This document shows positions 51,121 to 60,767 of a stretch of DNA of 64,000 nt, one piece after another. The DNA lies in NCBI GenBank assembly GCA_964580725.1, contig CAZOLV010000008.1, positions 1-64,000 of the forward strand, read 5' to 3'. The stretch comes from Amarolinea sp964580725 (GTDB lineage: Bacteria > Chloroflexota > Anaerolineae > SSC4 > Amarolineaceae). Each line of letters starts with the position of its first letter. Position 1 is the stretch's first letter. The notes beneath the pieces were generated by a model. It saw nothing but the letters and a program-made list of their open reading frames with translations. It searched no databases and was not told where the DNA came from. Position numbers and translations under genes: made by a program.

Positions 51121-52587
51121 ATGTCGTTCAACCGCCAGGTCATTGCAGGCATCTTCTGGGTCTTCGTCTCGACGATGGCCTCGCGCGTGCTCTCCTTCCT
51201 CTCCAAGATCATCCTGCTCAAACTGTTGGTGCCCGCAGACTTTGGCATCGTCCAGACCGCCTTCCTGGCGCTCGAATCGCTGCAACTGCTGCGCGAGTTC
51301 GGCTTCAGTTCGGCGCTCATCTACCGCAAGAGCGACATTCCCGCCGCCTCCGATGTCACCTTCTGGATCACCAACCTCACATCGCTCATCTACGCCGCGC
51401 TCGCCTTCGCCGGCGCACCCACCATTGCCCAATTCTTCGGCGATGCGCGCATCACCCCCGTGCTACAGGCGCTGGCCATCACCCTGGTCATCCGTTCGCC
51501 CGGCACGGTGCACTTCGTCCTGCTGGCCAAAGAACTCGATTTCAAACGCAAAGTCCTGCCCGACGTCATTCCAACGGTCGGCTACGGCGCCATCGCCATC
51601 GTCCTCGGTCTGCTCGGCTTTGGCGTCTGGTCGCTGGTGTGGGCCAAACTTCTCGAAGCGACGCTGGGCGTCATCCTGGTCTGGCTGGTCGTCCCCTATC
51701 GCCCCGCCTGGCGCTTCGACACGAGCATCGCGCGCGAAATGTTTCACTACGGCATGCACGTCGTCGCCAGCCAGATTCTCATCTTCGCCATCACCAACGT
51801 GGACGACGCCTTCGTAGCGCGCATCTCTGGCATGGCCGCCCTCGGCGTCTACGGCACCGCCTACCTCCTCTCCAACATCCCGGCCACGCAGATCACCGCG
51901 CTGGTCAACCAGGTCATGTTTCCTGCTTTTGCCCGCCTGCAGGACGACCTGCCCTACTTTCGGCTCACCTTCTTCCGCACCGTGCGCTACGTCTCAATCC
52001 TTGCCGCACCCGTCGCCCTGTTGACCGTCTTCTTTGCCGCCGATTTCATCCAGGCGCTCGACCCGACCAAATGGGGCGACGCCGTCCTGCCCATTCAACT
52101 GCTGGCGGTCTATGGCCTGTGTCGCTCCGTCGCCGCCAACATGGGCAACGTCTTCAAAGCAGGCGGCAAGCCGCAATGGCTCACCGCCATCGCCATCTGG
52201 CGTCTGACCACCATGCTCATCTTCCTCTACCCCGCCGTCGCCTACGGCGGCGTCGTTGGCGTCAGCCTGCTCTCGGCCATCGTTGCCGTGGTTGACTGGT
52301 TCATCTCCGCCTGGCTCTGCAACAAGGTTATCGGCGCCTCGCTGCGGGACTACGGCGCCATCCTGCTGCCCCTGCTGGCCTTTGCCACCCTCAGCGCCGC
52401 CGCCGCGTATGGTCTGCGCCTCCTCATCTTCTCGCAGGCCAGTTTCGTCTCTCTCGTCTTCAGTGGCGTGGTGGGCCTGGGTCTCTACGGCGCCTTGCTG
52501 CTCGCCGCCGACAGCGAACTGCGCGCCCTCTTCCAGCGCGGCCTGACCGCAGCGCGCGCCTTGTGGAAACAGTGGTCGCCGGCGTGA
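51121..52587 (+). CDS. Oligosaccharide flippase / polysaccharide exporter (MOP superfamily, Wzx-like)
   Basis: Translocates lipid-linked glycan units across the membrane. The 488-aa protein has about 12-14 helices. It starts MSFNRQVIAGIFWVFVSTMA, with DFGIVQTAFLALESLQLLREFGFSSALI typical of the polysaccharide_synt family. VDDAFVARISGMAALGVYG and MFPAFARLQDD come in the second half. ATG 51121 is used; GTG 51103 is in frame but lies against the terminator T-run. No ribosome site is obvious. It heads a glycan set with two glycosyltransferases and a methyltransferase. Confidence 0.9.
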   Translation: MSFNRQVIAGIFWVFVSTMASRVLSFLSKIILLKLLVPADFGIVQTAFLALESLQLLREFGFSSALIYRKSDIPAASDVTFWITNLTSLIYAALAFAGAPTIAQFFGDARITPVLQALAITLVIRSPGTVHFVLLAKELDFKRKVLPDVIPTVGYGAIAIVLGLLGFGVWSLVWAKLLEATLGVILVWLVVPYRPAWRFDTSIAREMFHYGMHVVASQILIFAITNVDDAFVARISGMAALGVYGTAYLLSNIPATQITALVNQVMFPAFARLQDDLPYFRLTFFRTVRYVSILAAPVALLTVFFAADFIQALDPTKWGDAVLPIQLLAVYGLCRSVAANMGNVFKAGGKPQWLTAIAIWRLTTMLIFLYPAVAYGGVVGVSLLSAIVAVVDWFISAWLCNKVIGASLRDYGAILLPLLAFATLSAAAAYGLRLLIFSQASFVSLVFSGVVGLGLYGALLLAADSELRALFQRGLTAARALWKQWSPA

Positions 52588-52602
52588 CTTGACAGGTGCT
52601 TC

Positions 52603-53658
52603 GTGAGAATTCTGCTCGTGGCCAACGTTCAACTCAACCCCTACGTGCGCCTGCTGGCCGAAGGGCTGCGCACCGCTGGCGCCAACGTGCGCCTGGCCGC
52701 CGGTCTGTCGCTGCCCGGACTGCTGCGCCAGCGTTGGCGCGGCCTCGATGTGCTGCATCTGCACTGGCTCGAACTGCTCTACGAAGCGCCCACGTCTCTG
52801 CGCAGCGCCTGGCGCCTGCTCAACCTGCTGCTCACCCTGGTCCTGGCGCGCCTGCTGGGCGTCACTCTAGTCTACACCGTCCACAACTTCACGCATCACG
52901 AGGGGCGCTATCCTCGTCTGAACGACCTGGGCAACCGCGCCCTCTACCGCCTGGCGCACGCCCTGCACGTGCACGATGATGCCGCCGCCCAGGCGCTGAC
53001 GGCGCGCCTGCCCGCCGCCGCCCTGGTCTACGTCGTTGCGCACGGCAGTTACATCGGCGCCTATCCCAACACCGTCGGCCGCGCCCAGGCGCGCACACAC
53101 CTGGGGCTGGACGATGCCAGCGTCGTCCTGTTCTTCGGCGGCGGCATCCGTCCCTACAAAGGGCTGGAACTGCTCCTCGCCGCCTTTGCTCAGATCACCG
53201 ACCCGCAGGCGCGCCTGCTCATCGCCGGCCATGCGCATCAACCCGCCTATGCCACAACCATCCAGGCCCTGGCCGATCAGGATGCCCGCGTGCGCCTGGC
53301 GCTGCGTCACCTGCCGGATGACGAGCTTCAGTTCTACTATCAGGCCAGCGACGCCTGCGTCTTGCCCTATCGGGCCGTCGCCACATCGGGTGCGGCTTTG
53401 TTGGCCCTTTCCTTTGGCTGCCCGCTGGTGGCGCCGCACCGCGGCCCCTTCCCCGCCCTCACCGCCGGCGGGCGCGGCCTGCTCTTCGAACCAGACAGCG
53501 TGACCGGCCTGGCCGAGGCGCTGCGTCAGGCCAACCGTTTCGACGCCGCCACGCGCCGCGCCTGCCTGACCTACGCCCAGGGCCTGGCCTGGCCTGCGCT
53601 GGCGCAGGCGCACCTGGCCGCTTATCGCCGGGCGTCAGGAGGAAGGGCGCCATGCTGA
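52603..53658 (+). CDS. Glycosyltransferase, GT-B fold (GT4-like)
   Basis: A 351-aa enzyme. The N-terminal half has ILLVANVQLNPYVRLLAEGL, DVLHLHWLELLYE and VTLVYTVHNFTHHEGRYP, the acceptor-domain style of GT4 enzymes. The C-terminal half has LFFGGGIRPYKGLELLL and YYQASDACVLPYRAVATSGA. It starts at GTG 52603 with an AGG-type ribosome site, 15 bp after the flippase stop, and overlaps the next gene by 7 bases. Sugar specificity is unknown. Confidence 0.87.
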   Translation: MRILLVANVQLNPYVRLLAEGLRTAGANVRLAAGLSLPGLLRQRWRGLDVLHLHWLELLYEAPTSLRSAWRLLNLLLTLVLARLLGVTLVYTVHNFTHHEGRYPRLNDLGNRALYRLAHALHVHDDAAAQALTARLPAAALVYVVAHGSYIGAYPNTVGRAQARTHLGLDDASVVLFFGGGIRPYKGLELLLAAFAQITDPQARLLIAGHAHQPAYATTIQALADQDARVRLALRHLPDDELQFYYQASDACVLPYRAVATSGAALLALSFGCPLVAPHRGPFPALTAGGRGLLFEPDSVTGLAEALRQANRFDAATRRACLTYAQGLAWPALAQAHLAAYRRASGGRAPC

Positions 53659-54848
53659 GCGGCCAGACCATCATCTGCCTGGCGCCCGAACGCTGGACCG
53701 GCCTCTGGCGCAATCGTCACCAGTTGATGACGCGCTTTGCGCGTCACAACCGGGTTTTGTGGGTCGAGCCGCGCCCCTACTGGGGCGATGTCGTGCACAC
53801 GCTGCACACGGGGCGCCTGGGCGACTTCGGTCTGGCCTGGCCGCGGCCGCGGCACGTGCAGGATGGGCTGTTCGTCTATCGCGACCCGCTGTGGCTGCCG
53901 TTGAGCGGACGCGCCCCCCTGCGCCAGATCACCGCAGCGGGGCGGCTGTTGGCCCTGCGGGCGGCCGCGCGCCGCCTGGGCGGCGGCCGCCCGCCCATCC
54001 TCTGGCTGTTTCGGCCCGACCAGGGCGACCTGATTGGGCAGTGCGGCGAGCGCCTGGTCATCTACCATGCGGTGGACGAGTATGCCGCCTACGAACTAGA
54101 ATTTCAGGCCGATCAGGCCGCCAATCGCCCTGGCCAGGTGCAGCAGATGGAGCAGGCAATTTTGCGCCGCGCCGATCTGGCGCTGGTGACCTCGGCGCCG
54201 CTGCTGGCCGCCAAACAGGCCCTGCACCCCAACATCCACCTGATCCCCAACGGCGTGGACTTCGAAGCGTTCAGCGCGGCGCTGGCGCAACCATCGGCCC
54301 CGGCCGCGCTGGCCGCCATGCCTCATCCCCGGCTCGGCTTCGTTGGCGCCATCAACGAAAAGGTGGATTTGCGGCTGCTCGGTGCGCTGGCTGCCGCTCA
54401 TCGCGCCTGGCAGATCGTTTTGGTTGGACCAACGACGCTGCGCTACAATCTGGATGAGCTGGCGGCGCTGCGTCAACAGCCCAACGTGCATTTCGCCGGC
54501 CCCGTGCCTGTCGGCGAGGTGCCGCACGCCATCGCCGCATGCGATGTATCGCTGATGCCCTACAAGCGCAACGTCTGGACGCATCACATCAGCCCGCTCA
54601 AGCTGTACGAATACCTGGCGATTGGCCATCCCATCGTCAGCACGGCCATTGCAGCTACCGACGGGCTGGAGACGCTGGTCGCCGTGGCGCAAGATGCGGA
54701 AGATTTCGGCAGGCAAGCCGAACAGGCGCTGGCCAGTGCGGGCGATCAGGCGGCGGTTGCAGCCCGGCGCGCCTTTGCCGCCCAACAAACCTGGGACGCC
54801 CGCGTCGAGCGCATCTCGGAACTGATCGGCGCGGCGCGCGGCGCATAG
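53652..54848 (+). CDS. Glycosyltransferase, GT-B fold (group 1)
   Basis: A 398-aa enzyme. The N-terminal domain reads RFARHNRVLWVEPRPYWGD and LVIYHAVDEYAAY. The C-terminal domain has HLIPNGVDFEAFS and LGFVGAINEKVDLRLL, with SPLKLYEYLAIGHPIVST, matching glyco_trans_1/4 proteins. GGAGGAAGGG lies before ATG 53652, inside the end of the preceding gene. It is part of the surface-polysaccharide run. Confidence 0.87.
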   Translation: MLSGQTIICLAPERWTGLWRNRHQLMTRFARHNRVLWVEPRPYWGDVVHTLHTGRLGDFGLAWPRPRHVQDGLFVYRDPLWLPLSGRAPLRQITAAGRLLALRAAARRLGGGRPPILWLFRPDQGDLIGQCGERLVIYHAVDEYAAYELEFQADQAANRPGQVQQMEQAILRRADLALVTSAPLLAAKQALHPNIHLIPNGVDFEAFSAALAQPSAPAALAAMPHPRLGFVGAINEKVDLRLLGALAAAHRAWQIVLVGPTTLRYNLDELAALRQQPNVHFAGPVPVGEVPHAIAACDVSLMPYKRNVWTHHISPLKLYEYLAIGHPIVSTAIAATDGLETLVAVAQDAEDFGRQAEQALASAGDQAAVAARRAFAAQQTWDARVERISELIGAARGA

Positions 54849-54890
54849 GCGCCAAACCGCACACAAAACGAAAACCCTGCGGAGAAGCAG

Positions 54891-55637
54891 ATGCTCACCT
54901 GGCAGCAACAACATGAAATCGAACAAACCGTCTACCCGGACTACAGCACGGCGGCTTACGCCGATCTACGCCAGCGCCTGGCGGAGGCATTGGCACCGGG
55001 GTCGTTCGTGTTCGATGCAGGCAGTGGGCCAGGCACCTGGCTGCTGCGCCGTCACCGCGACGCCATCCGTGTGGCCGGACTCGATCTCTTTCGCCCCGAC
55101 CCCCTGCCCTCCCATTGTTACGCCATCGGCTCGCTCGACGCCATCCCCTACCAGGCGCAGGCGTTCGACGTGCTGCTCTGTTACGACGTAGTGGAACACC
55201 TGGCCGACCCGGCGGCGGTCTTCGCCGAGTTCTGGCGCGTGCTCAAGCCGGGCGGGCGCTGTTTCATCAAGACGCCCAATCTCTACGGTCCTTCCACGCT
55301 GGCGGCCGCCCTGTTGCCCCATGCTCTGCACATTGCCGTGCACCGGCGCCTGGGCACGCGTGAAGGCAGCGTCTTTCCCACCCTGTTCCGCTGCAACACG
55401 GCGGCGCAACTGCGCATGGCGCTGGTCGCCGCCGGTTTCACGGTCGAGGCGCTCTACACCGTCGAGGAGACCGCCGGCTATCTCGCCTTCAACCCCTGGA
55501 GTTATGCACTGGCCTTGCGCTACAGCCGCTTCCTGGCGCGTCCGGCCCTGGCGTCTCTGCGCAGCGGCCTGGTTGGATGTTTTCGTAAACCGTCTTTGTC
55601 GCCCCTTGCAAACGATGGTAAAATCGCGCAGTCTTGA
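54891..55637 (+). CDS. SAM-dependent methyltransferase (class I)
   Basis: A 248-aa Rossmann-type methyltransferase. Motif I is FVFDAGSGPGTWLLRRH (~residues 38-54). LLCYDVVEHLADPAAVFAEF and RVLKPGGRCFIKTPN are typical of Methyltransf_11/23 proteins. C-terminal hydrophobic stretches (VAAGFTVEALY, YALALRYSRFL) follow. GGAGAA precedes ATG 54891. By position it may methylate a sugar of the same glycan; a lipid or quinone substrate is also possible. Confidence 0.83.
   Translation: MLTWQQQHEIEQTVYPDYSTAAYADLRQRLAEALAPGSFVFDAGSGPGTWLLRRHRDAIRVAGLDLFRPDPLPSHCYAIGSLDAIPYQAQAFDVLLCYDVVEHLADPAAVFAEFWRVLKPGGRCFIKTPNLYGPSTLAAALLPHALHIAVHRRLGTREGSVFPTLFRCNTAAQLRMALVAAGFTVEALYTVEETAGYLAFNPWSYALALRYSRFLARPALASLRSGLVGCFRKPSLSPLANDGKIAQS
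55596..55624 (+). promoter_or_regulatory. Promoter of the phosphohexomutase gene
   Basis: TTGTCG (55596-55601), a 17-bp spacer and TAAAAT (55619-55624) predict a start near 55631, inside the last codons of the methyltransferase gene and ~37 bases before ATG 55668. Confidence 0.6.
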
Positions 55638-55667
55638 CAACTCGCACACAAAGCCCCGGAGGATGTA

Positions 55668-57137
55668 ATGGACATTCATTTTGGAACCGACGGCTGGCGC
55701 GCCGTCATCAGCGACACTTTCACCTTTGCCAACGTGCGCCTGGTGGCCCAAGCCGTGGCCGACGTGGTGCGCCAACAGTACCCGGCGGTGCAGCCGCTGC
55801 ACATGGTCGTCGGCTTCGACACCCGCTTTCTCTCGGATCGCTATGCGCGCGAAGTCGCCTGCGTGTTGGCTGCCAACGGCATCCGCATCAGCCTGACGCG
55901 TGCCGACACGCCAACCCCGGCCGTCTCGCACGCCATCGTGACGCGTCAGGCGCAGGGCGGCGTGATGATCACCGCCAGCCACAACCCGCCGCGCTACAAC
56001 GGCATCAAGCTCAAGGCGGCCTATGGCGGTTCTGCCTCGCCCGCTGACTGCGAACGCGTGGAGGCGCAACTGCTGGCCAACGAACAACAGGGGCGTAGAC
56101 CGCAGATGCTGGACTTCGACGACGCCCAGGCGCATGGCCTGATCGAACGTTTCGACCCGCGCCCCGACTACCGCAATCACCTGGCGCGCCTGGTTGATTT
56201 CGAGACGATCCGGCGCGGCCACCTGCGCGTGGTGGTGGATGCGATGTACGGCGCCGGCCGGGGATTTCTGGCCGACATGCTGTGCGAGGCAGGCGCCGAC
56301 GTACTGGAACTGCGCGGCGAGATGAACCCCGGTTTCAACGGCATTCACCCGGAGCCAATCGCACGCTATCTACAGCCCCTGGCCGAAACATTGTGCGGCG
56401 GCGTGTGGCATCTGGGCCTGGCCACCGACGGCGACGCCGACCGCATCGGCGCGATGGCGCCCAACGGCCGTTTCATTGACCCGCACGTCATCATGGCGCT
56501 CAGCCTGCGCTATCTGTTCGGCCAACGCCAACAGCGCGGCATGGTGGTCAAAACGGTTTCGACGACCCAAATGCTGAATCGCCTGGCGACGCGCTACAGC
56601 CTGCCGATCCAGGAGACGCCGGTCGGTTTCAACCACATCAGCGACCTGATGATGAATCACGACGTGCTGATCGGCGGCGAAGAATCTGGCGGCATCAGCA
56701 TCAAGGGGCATATTCCTGAAGGCGACGGCGTGCTGATGGGGATGCTGTTGGCGGAGATCGTGGCGGCGCATGGCAGCGACTGTCAGGCGCTGCTGGCCGA
56801 CCTGACGCGCGATGTGGGGGCCTTCTACTATGCGCGCAACGATTTTCAGTTGAAGACAGTGGATGGGCGCCCGCCCTTCACCAAGCGGGAGCTGACGGCG
56901 CGGCTGATGCAGTCGCCGCCGGCGCAGTTGGCGGGTGCGCCGGTGGCGCAAGTCTTGTCCAACGATGGCGTCAAGTACGTCATGCAGGACGATAGCTGGC
57001 TGCTGATTCGCCCCTCAGGCACCGAACCGGTGCTGCGTATGTACGCCGAGGCGCACAGCGAGCCGATGGTGGCGGCGCTGCTCAAGGACGGCGAGTCGTT
57101 GGCGCCACTCCCCGCCCGGCGCAATGGCGATCATTGA
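55668..57137 (+). CDS. Phosphoglucomutase/phosphomannomutase family protein
   Basis: Interconverts hexose-1- and 6-phosphates in the cytoplasm. The 489-aa alpha-D-phosphohexomutase has all four signature sites. Active serine S104 is in MITASHNPPRYNG, and the metal loop DGDADRIG starts at D254. GGEESGG is the sugar-binding loop, and the phosphate loop RPSGTEPVLRMY is near the C-terminus. GGAGG precedes ATG 55668. Together with manA it could supply mannose-1-phosphate or glucose-1-phosphate to the glycan genes upstream. Substrate preference cannot be read from sequence. Confidence 0.9.
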   Translation: MDIHFGTDGWRAVISDTFTFANVRLVAQAVADVVRQQYPAVQPLHMVVGFDTRFLSDRYAREVACVLAANGIRISLTRADTPTPAVSHAIVTRQAQGGVMITASHNPPRYNGIKLKAAYGGSASPADCERVEAQLLANEQQGRRPQMLDFDDAQAHGLIERFDPRPDYRNHLARLVDFETIRRGHLRVVVDAMYGAGRGFLADMLCEAGADVLELRGEMNPGFNGIHPEPIARYLQPLAETLCGGVWHLGLATDGDADRIGAMAPNGRFIDPHVIMALSLRYLFGQRQQRGMVVKTVSTTQMLNRLATRYSLPIQETPVGFNHISDLMMNHDVLIGGEESGGISIKGHIPEGDGVLMGMLLAEIVAAHGSDCQALLADLTRDVGAFYYARNDFQLKTVDGRPPFTKRELTARLMQSPPAQLAGAPVAQVLSNDGVKYVMQDDSWLLIRPSGTEPVLRMYAEAHSEPMVAALLKDGESLAPLPARRNGDH

Positions 57138-57383
57138 TCACGCAGGGTTCGTTGGTCGGGCGGCTTTGCGCAGGCGCGTCATCAGGCGCTGGAGGAATCC
57201 GGCGGGCGGCGCTGCGTTACAGGCGCCGGACATGGCCTGCATCGTCCAGGCCAGGCTGGAACGGCAGCGCAGACAAAAACGCAGATGATTGTGGATCAGT
57301 TGCATCTCTTCACGGGTGGCTCGATTCTCAAGAAAGGATGCGTACAACGATTCCAGTTCTTCGCAGGTTACAGTCGGCTTCAC
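57138..57383 (-). CDS. Small zinc-finger (anti-sigma-like) protein
   Basis: An 81-aa protein that fits the zinc-finger half of anti-sigma factors. TCEELESLYASFLENRATREE is followed by HNHLRFCLRCRSSL, giving H-x3-C-x2-C with an upstream Cys. A hydrophilic tail (LQRLMTRLRKAAR) replaces any membrane anchor. GTG 57383 is chosen; GAGGGG is only 3 bases upstream, the same short spacing seen at 47612. It converges directly on the phosphohexomutase stop with no gap. No sigma-factor gene is next to it. Confidence 0.55.
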   Translation of the reverse strand: MKPTVTCEELESLYASFLENRATREEMQLIHNHLRFCLRCRSSLAWTMQAMSGACNAAPPAGFLQRLMTRLRKAARPTNPA

Positions 57384-57538
57384 TCGCCCCTCGGTTTCGA
57401 ATCTTGAATGATGGTGATGGTGACGCCAACGCGTCAACCGCACACGCCCGGCGCTTGTTCTGCGTGTAGCAGACAAATGTTCGAGCCATCCGCAGCACTT
57501 GAATAGACGGCGTGGGGCCGGAATTGTCACAGGTCCCT

Positions 57539-57567
57539 TGACGGACGGAATGACCCGTGCTATGATT
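57539..57567 (+). promoter_or_regulatory. Promoter for the tdh-kbl genes
   Basis: TTGACG (57539-57544), a 17-bp spacer and TATGAT (57562-57567) are close to consensus; start near 57574. The ~97-base leader has a small GCAGC/GCTGC hairpin but no riboswitch that I recognise. Confidence 0.75.
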
Positions 57568-57670
57568 TCAGTAACAAAGCGATGCAGCCCGACCAACGCT
57601 GCACCGGCCGCCAGCAGCCGTTGGGCAAAGCTGACACTGCCCTGACCTACCTCGAAGGAGAGGTTCTCTT

Positions 57671-58741
57671 ATGACCCACAAAGGCAAGATGCGAGCCATC
57701 ATCAAACCCGAACGATCCCCGGGCCTGGAGATGGCGCTGGTTGATCTTCCCCGCGTTGGCCCCCATGACGCCCTCATCGCAGTCAAAGCGACATCCATAT
57801 GCGGCACCGATCTGCACATTTTCAAGTGGGACCCCTGGGCGCGAGCGCACATTGACCCGCCGATCGTGGTGGGTCACGAGTTTTGCGGCGAGGTGGTGGA
57901 GGTGGGCCGTGAGGTGACGCAGGTCAAAGTGGGCGATTTCGTTTCAGCCGAAAGTCACATAACCTGCCAGACCTGCGCCCAGTGCCGCACCGGCAACGGG
58001 CATATCTGCAAGAACACCAAAATCATCGGCGTTGGGCGCGACGGCTGTTGGGCCGATTACATCGCCATGCCGGAGTTCAACCTGTGGCACAACCCGCCCG
58101 ATATGCCGGTCGAAATCGCCAGCCTGCAGGAGAATTTTGGCAACGCTGTGCACACCGCCTTTGCCACCGATGTAACGGCGCGCAAGGTGCTCGTTTCGGG
58201 CTGTGGGCCGGTGGGCCTGATGACGATTGCGGTCTGCAAGGCGGCCGGCGCTCGCCAGATTTTTGCCACCGACATTTCTCCCTATCGCCTACGCCTGGCG
58301 CTGCGCATGGGCGCACAGTTTGCCTACAACGTCAGCGAAACCGATCCGGTGCGGGCGATCATGGAAGCGACCGAGGGTGAGGGAGTGGATGTGTTGCTGG
58401 AGATGTCGGGCGCGGCGGCGGCGCTCGATCAGGGTTTCAAGGCGCTGCGCGATGGGGGCGAGGCGGCGCTGCTTGGGCTGGCCCCCGCCGCCATTGGCTT
58501 CGATCTGAACAATCACATCATTTTCAAGGGCGCCACGGTCTACGGAATCGTAGGGCGGCGCCTGTGGCAAACCTGGTATCAGATGCGCGGGCTGCTGCGT
58601 TCCGGCGCAGTGGACCTGACGCCGGTCATCACGCACCGTTTTGCACTGGAGGACTATCAGGAGGCGCTCAGCGTCATGCAGAGCGGGCAGAGCGGTAAGG
58701 TGGTGATGTTCCCAAATGGGTTGCCCGCAGGGGCTGCGTGA
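57671..58741 (+). CDS. tdh: L-threonine 3-dehydrogenase
   Basis: NAD-dependent oxidation of threonine to 2-amino-3-ketobutyrate. The 356-aa zinc MDR protein has TSICGTDLHIFKWDPWA, with the catalytic zinc Cys at 44, then GHEFCGEVVEVG. The structural-zinc lobe CQTCAQCRTGNGHIC and the NAD loop VSGCGPVGLM follow. AAGGAGAGG precedes ATG 57671. The lyase partner kbl follows after 19 bp, which confirms the assignment over a generic alcohol or sorbitol dehydrogenase. Confidence 0.94.
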   Translation: MTHKGKMRAIIKPERSPGLEMALVDLPRVGPHDALIAVKATSICGTDLHIFKWDPWARAHIDPPIVVGHEFCGEVVEVGREVTQVKVGDFVSAESHITCQTCAQCRTGNGHICKNTKIIGVGRDGCWADYIAMPEFNLWHNPPDMPVEIASLQENFGNAVHTAFATDVTARKVLVSGCGPVGLMTIAVCKAAGARQIFATDISPYRLRLALRMGAQFAYNVSETDPVRAIMEATEGEGVDVLLEMSGAAAALDQGFKALRDGGEAALLGLAPAAIGFDLNNHIIFKGATVYGIVGRRLWQTWYQMRGLLRSGAVDLTPVITHRFALEDYQEALSVMQSGQSGKVVMFPNGLPAGAA

Positions 58742-58760
58742 CAGCGAGGAGAAGCGAGCA

Positions 58761-59942
58761 ATGACTGACAAACTGGCTTGGATCACGGAAGAGATGACCA
58801 GTCTGGAGCAGCAGGGTCTGCGCATCAGGCTACGCACGATTGGTTCGGCGGTCGGCGCCTGGATGACGGTGGATGGCCGGCGCGTGCTGAACATGTGCAC
58901 CAACGATTACTTGGGCCTGGCCAATCACCCGGCGTTACGCGCCGCCGCCCAGGCGGCCATTGGCGAGTGGGGCGTTGGCCCGGCGGCGGTGCGCTCGATT
59001 GCGGGTACGACGGCGCTGCATGCGCAATTGGAAAAGCGCCTGGCAGAGTTCAAGGGGGTGGAAGATGCGCTCTATGTGCAGTCGGGCTTTTGCGCCAATC
59101 AGGCCGCCATTGCGCCGCTGGTGGGCAAGGAAGATGTGATTTTCTCCGACCGCCTCAACCATGCGTCCATCATCGATGGCTGCCGTCTCTCCAGCGCCAG
59201 GATCATCCCCTACGAACACTGCAACGTCGAGGACGCCGAACGCGTGATCCGGGAGAACCTGCCCAATTACCGCCGCGGGCTGCTGATCAGCGATGGCGTC
59301 TTTTCGATGGATGGCGACATGGCCCCGCTCGATCAACTCCATGCGGTCGCCGAACGTTACGGTGTGATGACCATGGTGGATGACGCCCACGGCGAAGGGG
59401 TGATTGGGCGCGGCGGGCGCGGGATTGTGGATCATTTCGATCTGCGCGGCAAGTTCGATGTCGAGGTGGGAACTTTGTCCAAGGCCTTTGGCGTCGTTGG
59501 AGGCGTGATTGCCGGCAAGAAGGTGATTGTGGATTATGTGCGTCAGAAAGCGCGCCCGTTCCTCTTTTCCAGCGCCGTGACCCCCGCCGATACAGCCGCT
59601 TGCCTGGCGGCGGTTGATCTGCTGGAGGCCTCGACAGCCCTGGTCGAACGTTTGTGGAACAATGCGCGTTTCTTCAAGGGTGAGATGCAGCGCCTGGGCT
59701 TCGATACCGGGCGCAGCCAAACGCCGATCACCCCGATCATGCTTGGCGAGGCGCCGCTGGCGCAACAGTTCAGCCGCACGCTGTTCGAGCGTGGCCTGTT
59801 TGCCATGGCGATCGGTTTTCCCACGGTGCCGCGCGGCCAGGCGCGTATCCGTGTGATGATCAGCGCCAGTCACACCGAGGACGATCTGGCGCAGGCGTTG
59901 GAGATCTTTGGCGCCGTAGGCAAATCGTTGGGCGTCATTTGA
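58761..59942 (+). CDS. kbl: Glycine C-acetyltransferase (2-amino-3-ketobutyrate CoA ligase)
   Basis: PLP enzyme that splits 2-amino-3-ketobutyrate with CoA into glycine and acetyl-CoA. The 393-aa alpha-oxoamine synthase has NMCTNDYLGLANHP and RSIAGTTALHAQLE. VDDAHGEGVIG holds the PLP-ring Asp, and the Schiff-base Lys241 is in TLSKAFG. AGGAGA lies about 10 bases before ATG 58761. Placed right after tdh, it completes the two-step threonine to glycine pathway. Confidence 0.94.
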   Translation: MTDKLAWITEEMTSLEQQGLRIRLRTIGSAVGAWMTVDGRRVLNMCTNDYLGLANHPALRAAAQAAIGEWGVGPAAVRSIAGTTALHAQLEKRLAEFKGVEDALYVQSGFCANQAAIAPLVGKEDVIFSDRLNHASIIDGCRLSSARIIPYEHCNVEDAERVIRENLPNYRRGLLISDGVFSMDGDMAPLDQLHAVAERYGVMTMVDDAHGEGVIGRGGRGIVDHFDLRGKFDVEVGTLSKAFGVVGGVIAGKKVIVDYVRQKARPFLFSSAVTPADTAACLAAVDLLEASTALVERLWNNARFFKGEMQRLGFDTGRSQTPITPIMLGEAPLAQQFSRTLFERGLFAMAIGFPTVPRGQARIRVMISASHTEDDLAQALEIFGAVGKSLGVI

Positions 59943-59963
59943 GCAGGGATGAGGAGGGGAACA

Positions 59964-60767
59964 ATGATGAGGAAGCAGACAGGGTCGTTTCGTTTAGGGG
60001 TGCTGGCGGCGTTGTGCCTTGTGTTGGTCGCAGTGACGCTGCCCGCTTGCACGCGTGATCGCCCGGTTGCCGATGAAGGGGCGGCGTGGACACAAACGCC
60101 AGGCGCGACGGGACAGCAGGCGGCGCCCGCCGCTACACCGGGCGCCGGCGCGGTGGGGCAGGGGGGCGAGTTGCCCACGGGCCAACCGGCGCCAGGGGGT
60201 GACGCAACCACCCTGCCGATCGCCACCCCGCCGCCGGCCGTGGCGACGATCCCCGCGCCCATCGAAACCTGGTCATACGTCGTCCAGGAGGGGGATACGC
60301 TGAGCGACATTGCGCAGCGGTTTGGCGTGGATGTCAACGTGCTGGTAACGCTCAACAATCTCAAGGACGCTGGCGACATTCGCGCCGGTCAGGTCATCAA
60401 GATTCCGGGCACGCGGCCGAACGATGTGATCCTGCAGCCGAACTACATCACCCATACAGTGCAGCGCGGCGAGACGTTGGGGGTGATTGCCCAACGCTAC
60501 GGGACGACGATCGCCGAGCTGATGCGCATCAATTCGATTTCCAACCCGAACCTGATCCATCCCGGCCAGGTGTTGAAGGTGCCGAACAACGCCGGGAGCA
60601 GCAGCGGCAGCAACAGCGGCGAGCCGCGCATCTACATCGTGCGTCGTGGCGATACACTGTCTCAGATTGCGGCTCGTTACGGCGTTACGGTGGCGACCAT
60701 TGCCGCGGCCAACGGTATCAAGGATCCGAGCAAGATCGTCGAAGGCCAACGATTGGTCATCCCGTAG
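59964..60767 (+). CDS. LysM-repeat lipoprotein
   Basis: A 267-aa exported peptidoglycan-binding protein. The N-terminus is a lipoprotein signal with lipobox LPAC (Cys29), followed by a ~70-residue Gly/Pro/Ala linker. Three LysM domains follow at ~103-150 (VVQEGDTLSDIAQRFG), ~160-206 (TVQRGETLGVIAQRYG) and ~222-266 (IVRRGDTLSQIAARYG). A Ser/Gly spacer separates the second and third. AGGAGGGG is 5 bases before ATG 59964; ATG 59949 and 59967 are alternatives. No catalytic domain is attached. The palindrome array begins at the last base of its stop codon. Confidence 0.9.
   Translation: MMRKQTGSFRLGVLAALCLVLVAVTLPACTRDRPVADEGAAWTQTPGATGQQAAPAATPGAGAVGQGGELPTGQPAPGGDATTLPIATPPPAVATIPAPIETWSYVVQEGDTLSDIAQRFGVDVNVLVTLNNLKDAGDIRAGQVIKIPGTRPNDVILQPNYITHTVQRGETLGVIAQRYGTTIAELMRINSISNPNLIHPGQVLKVPNNAGSSSGSNSGEPRIYIVRRGDTLSQIAARYGVTVATIAAANGIKDPSKIVEGQRLVIP

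Noticed and set aside
57568..57670. Riboswitch in the tdh leader
   Set aside because: Only a short GCAGC/GCTGC hairpin is visible; no glycine or other aptamer consensus could be matched.
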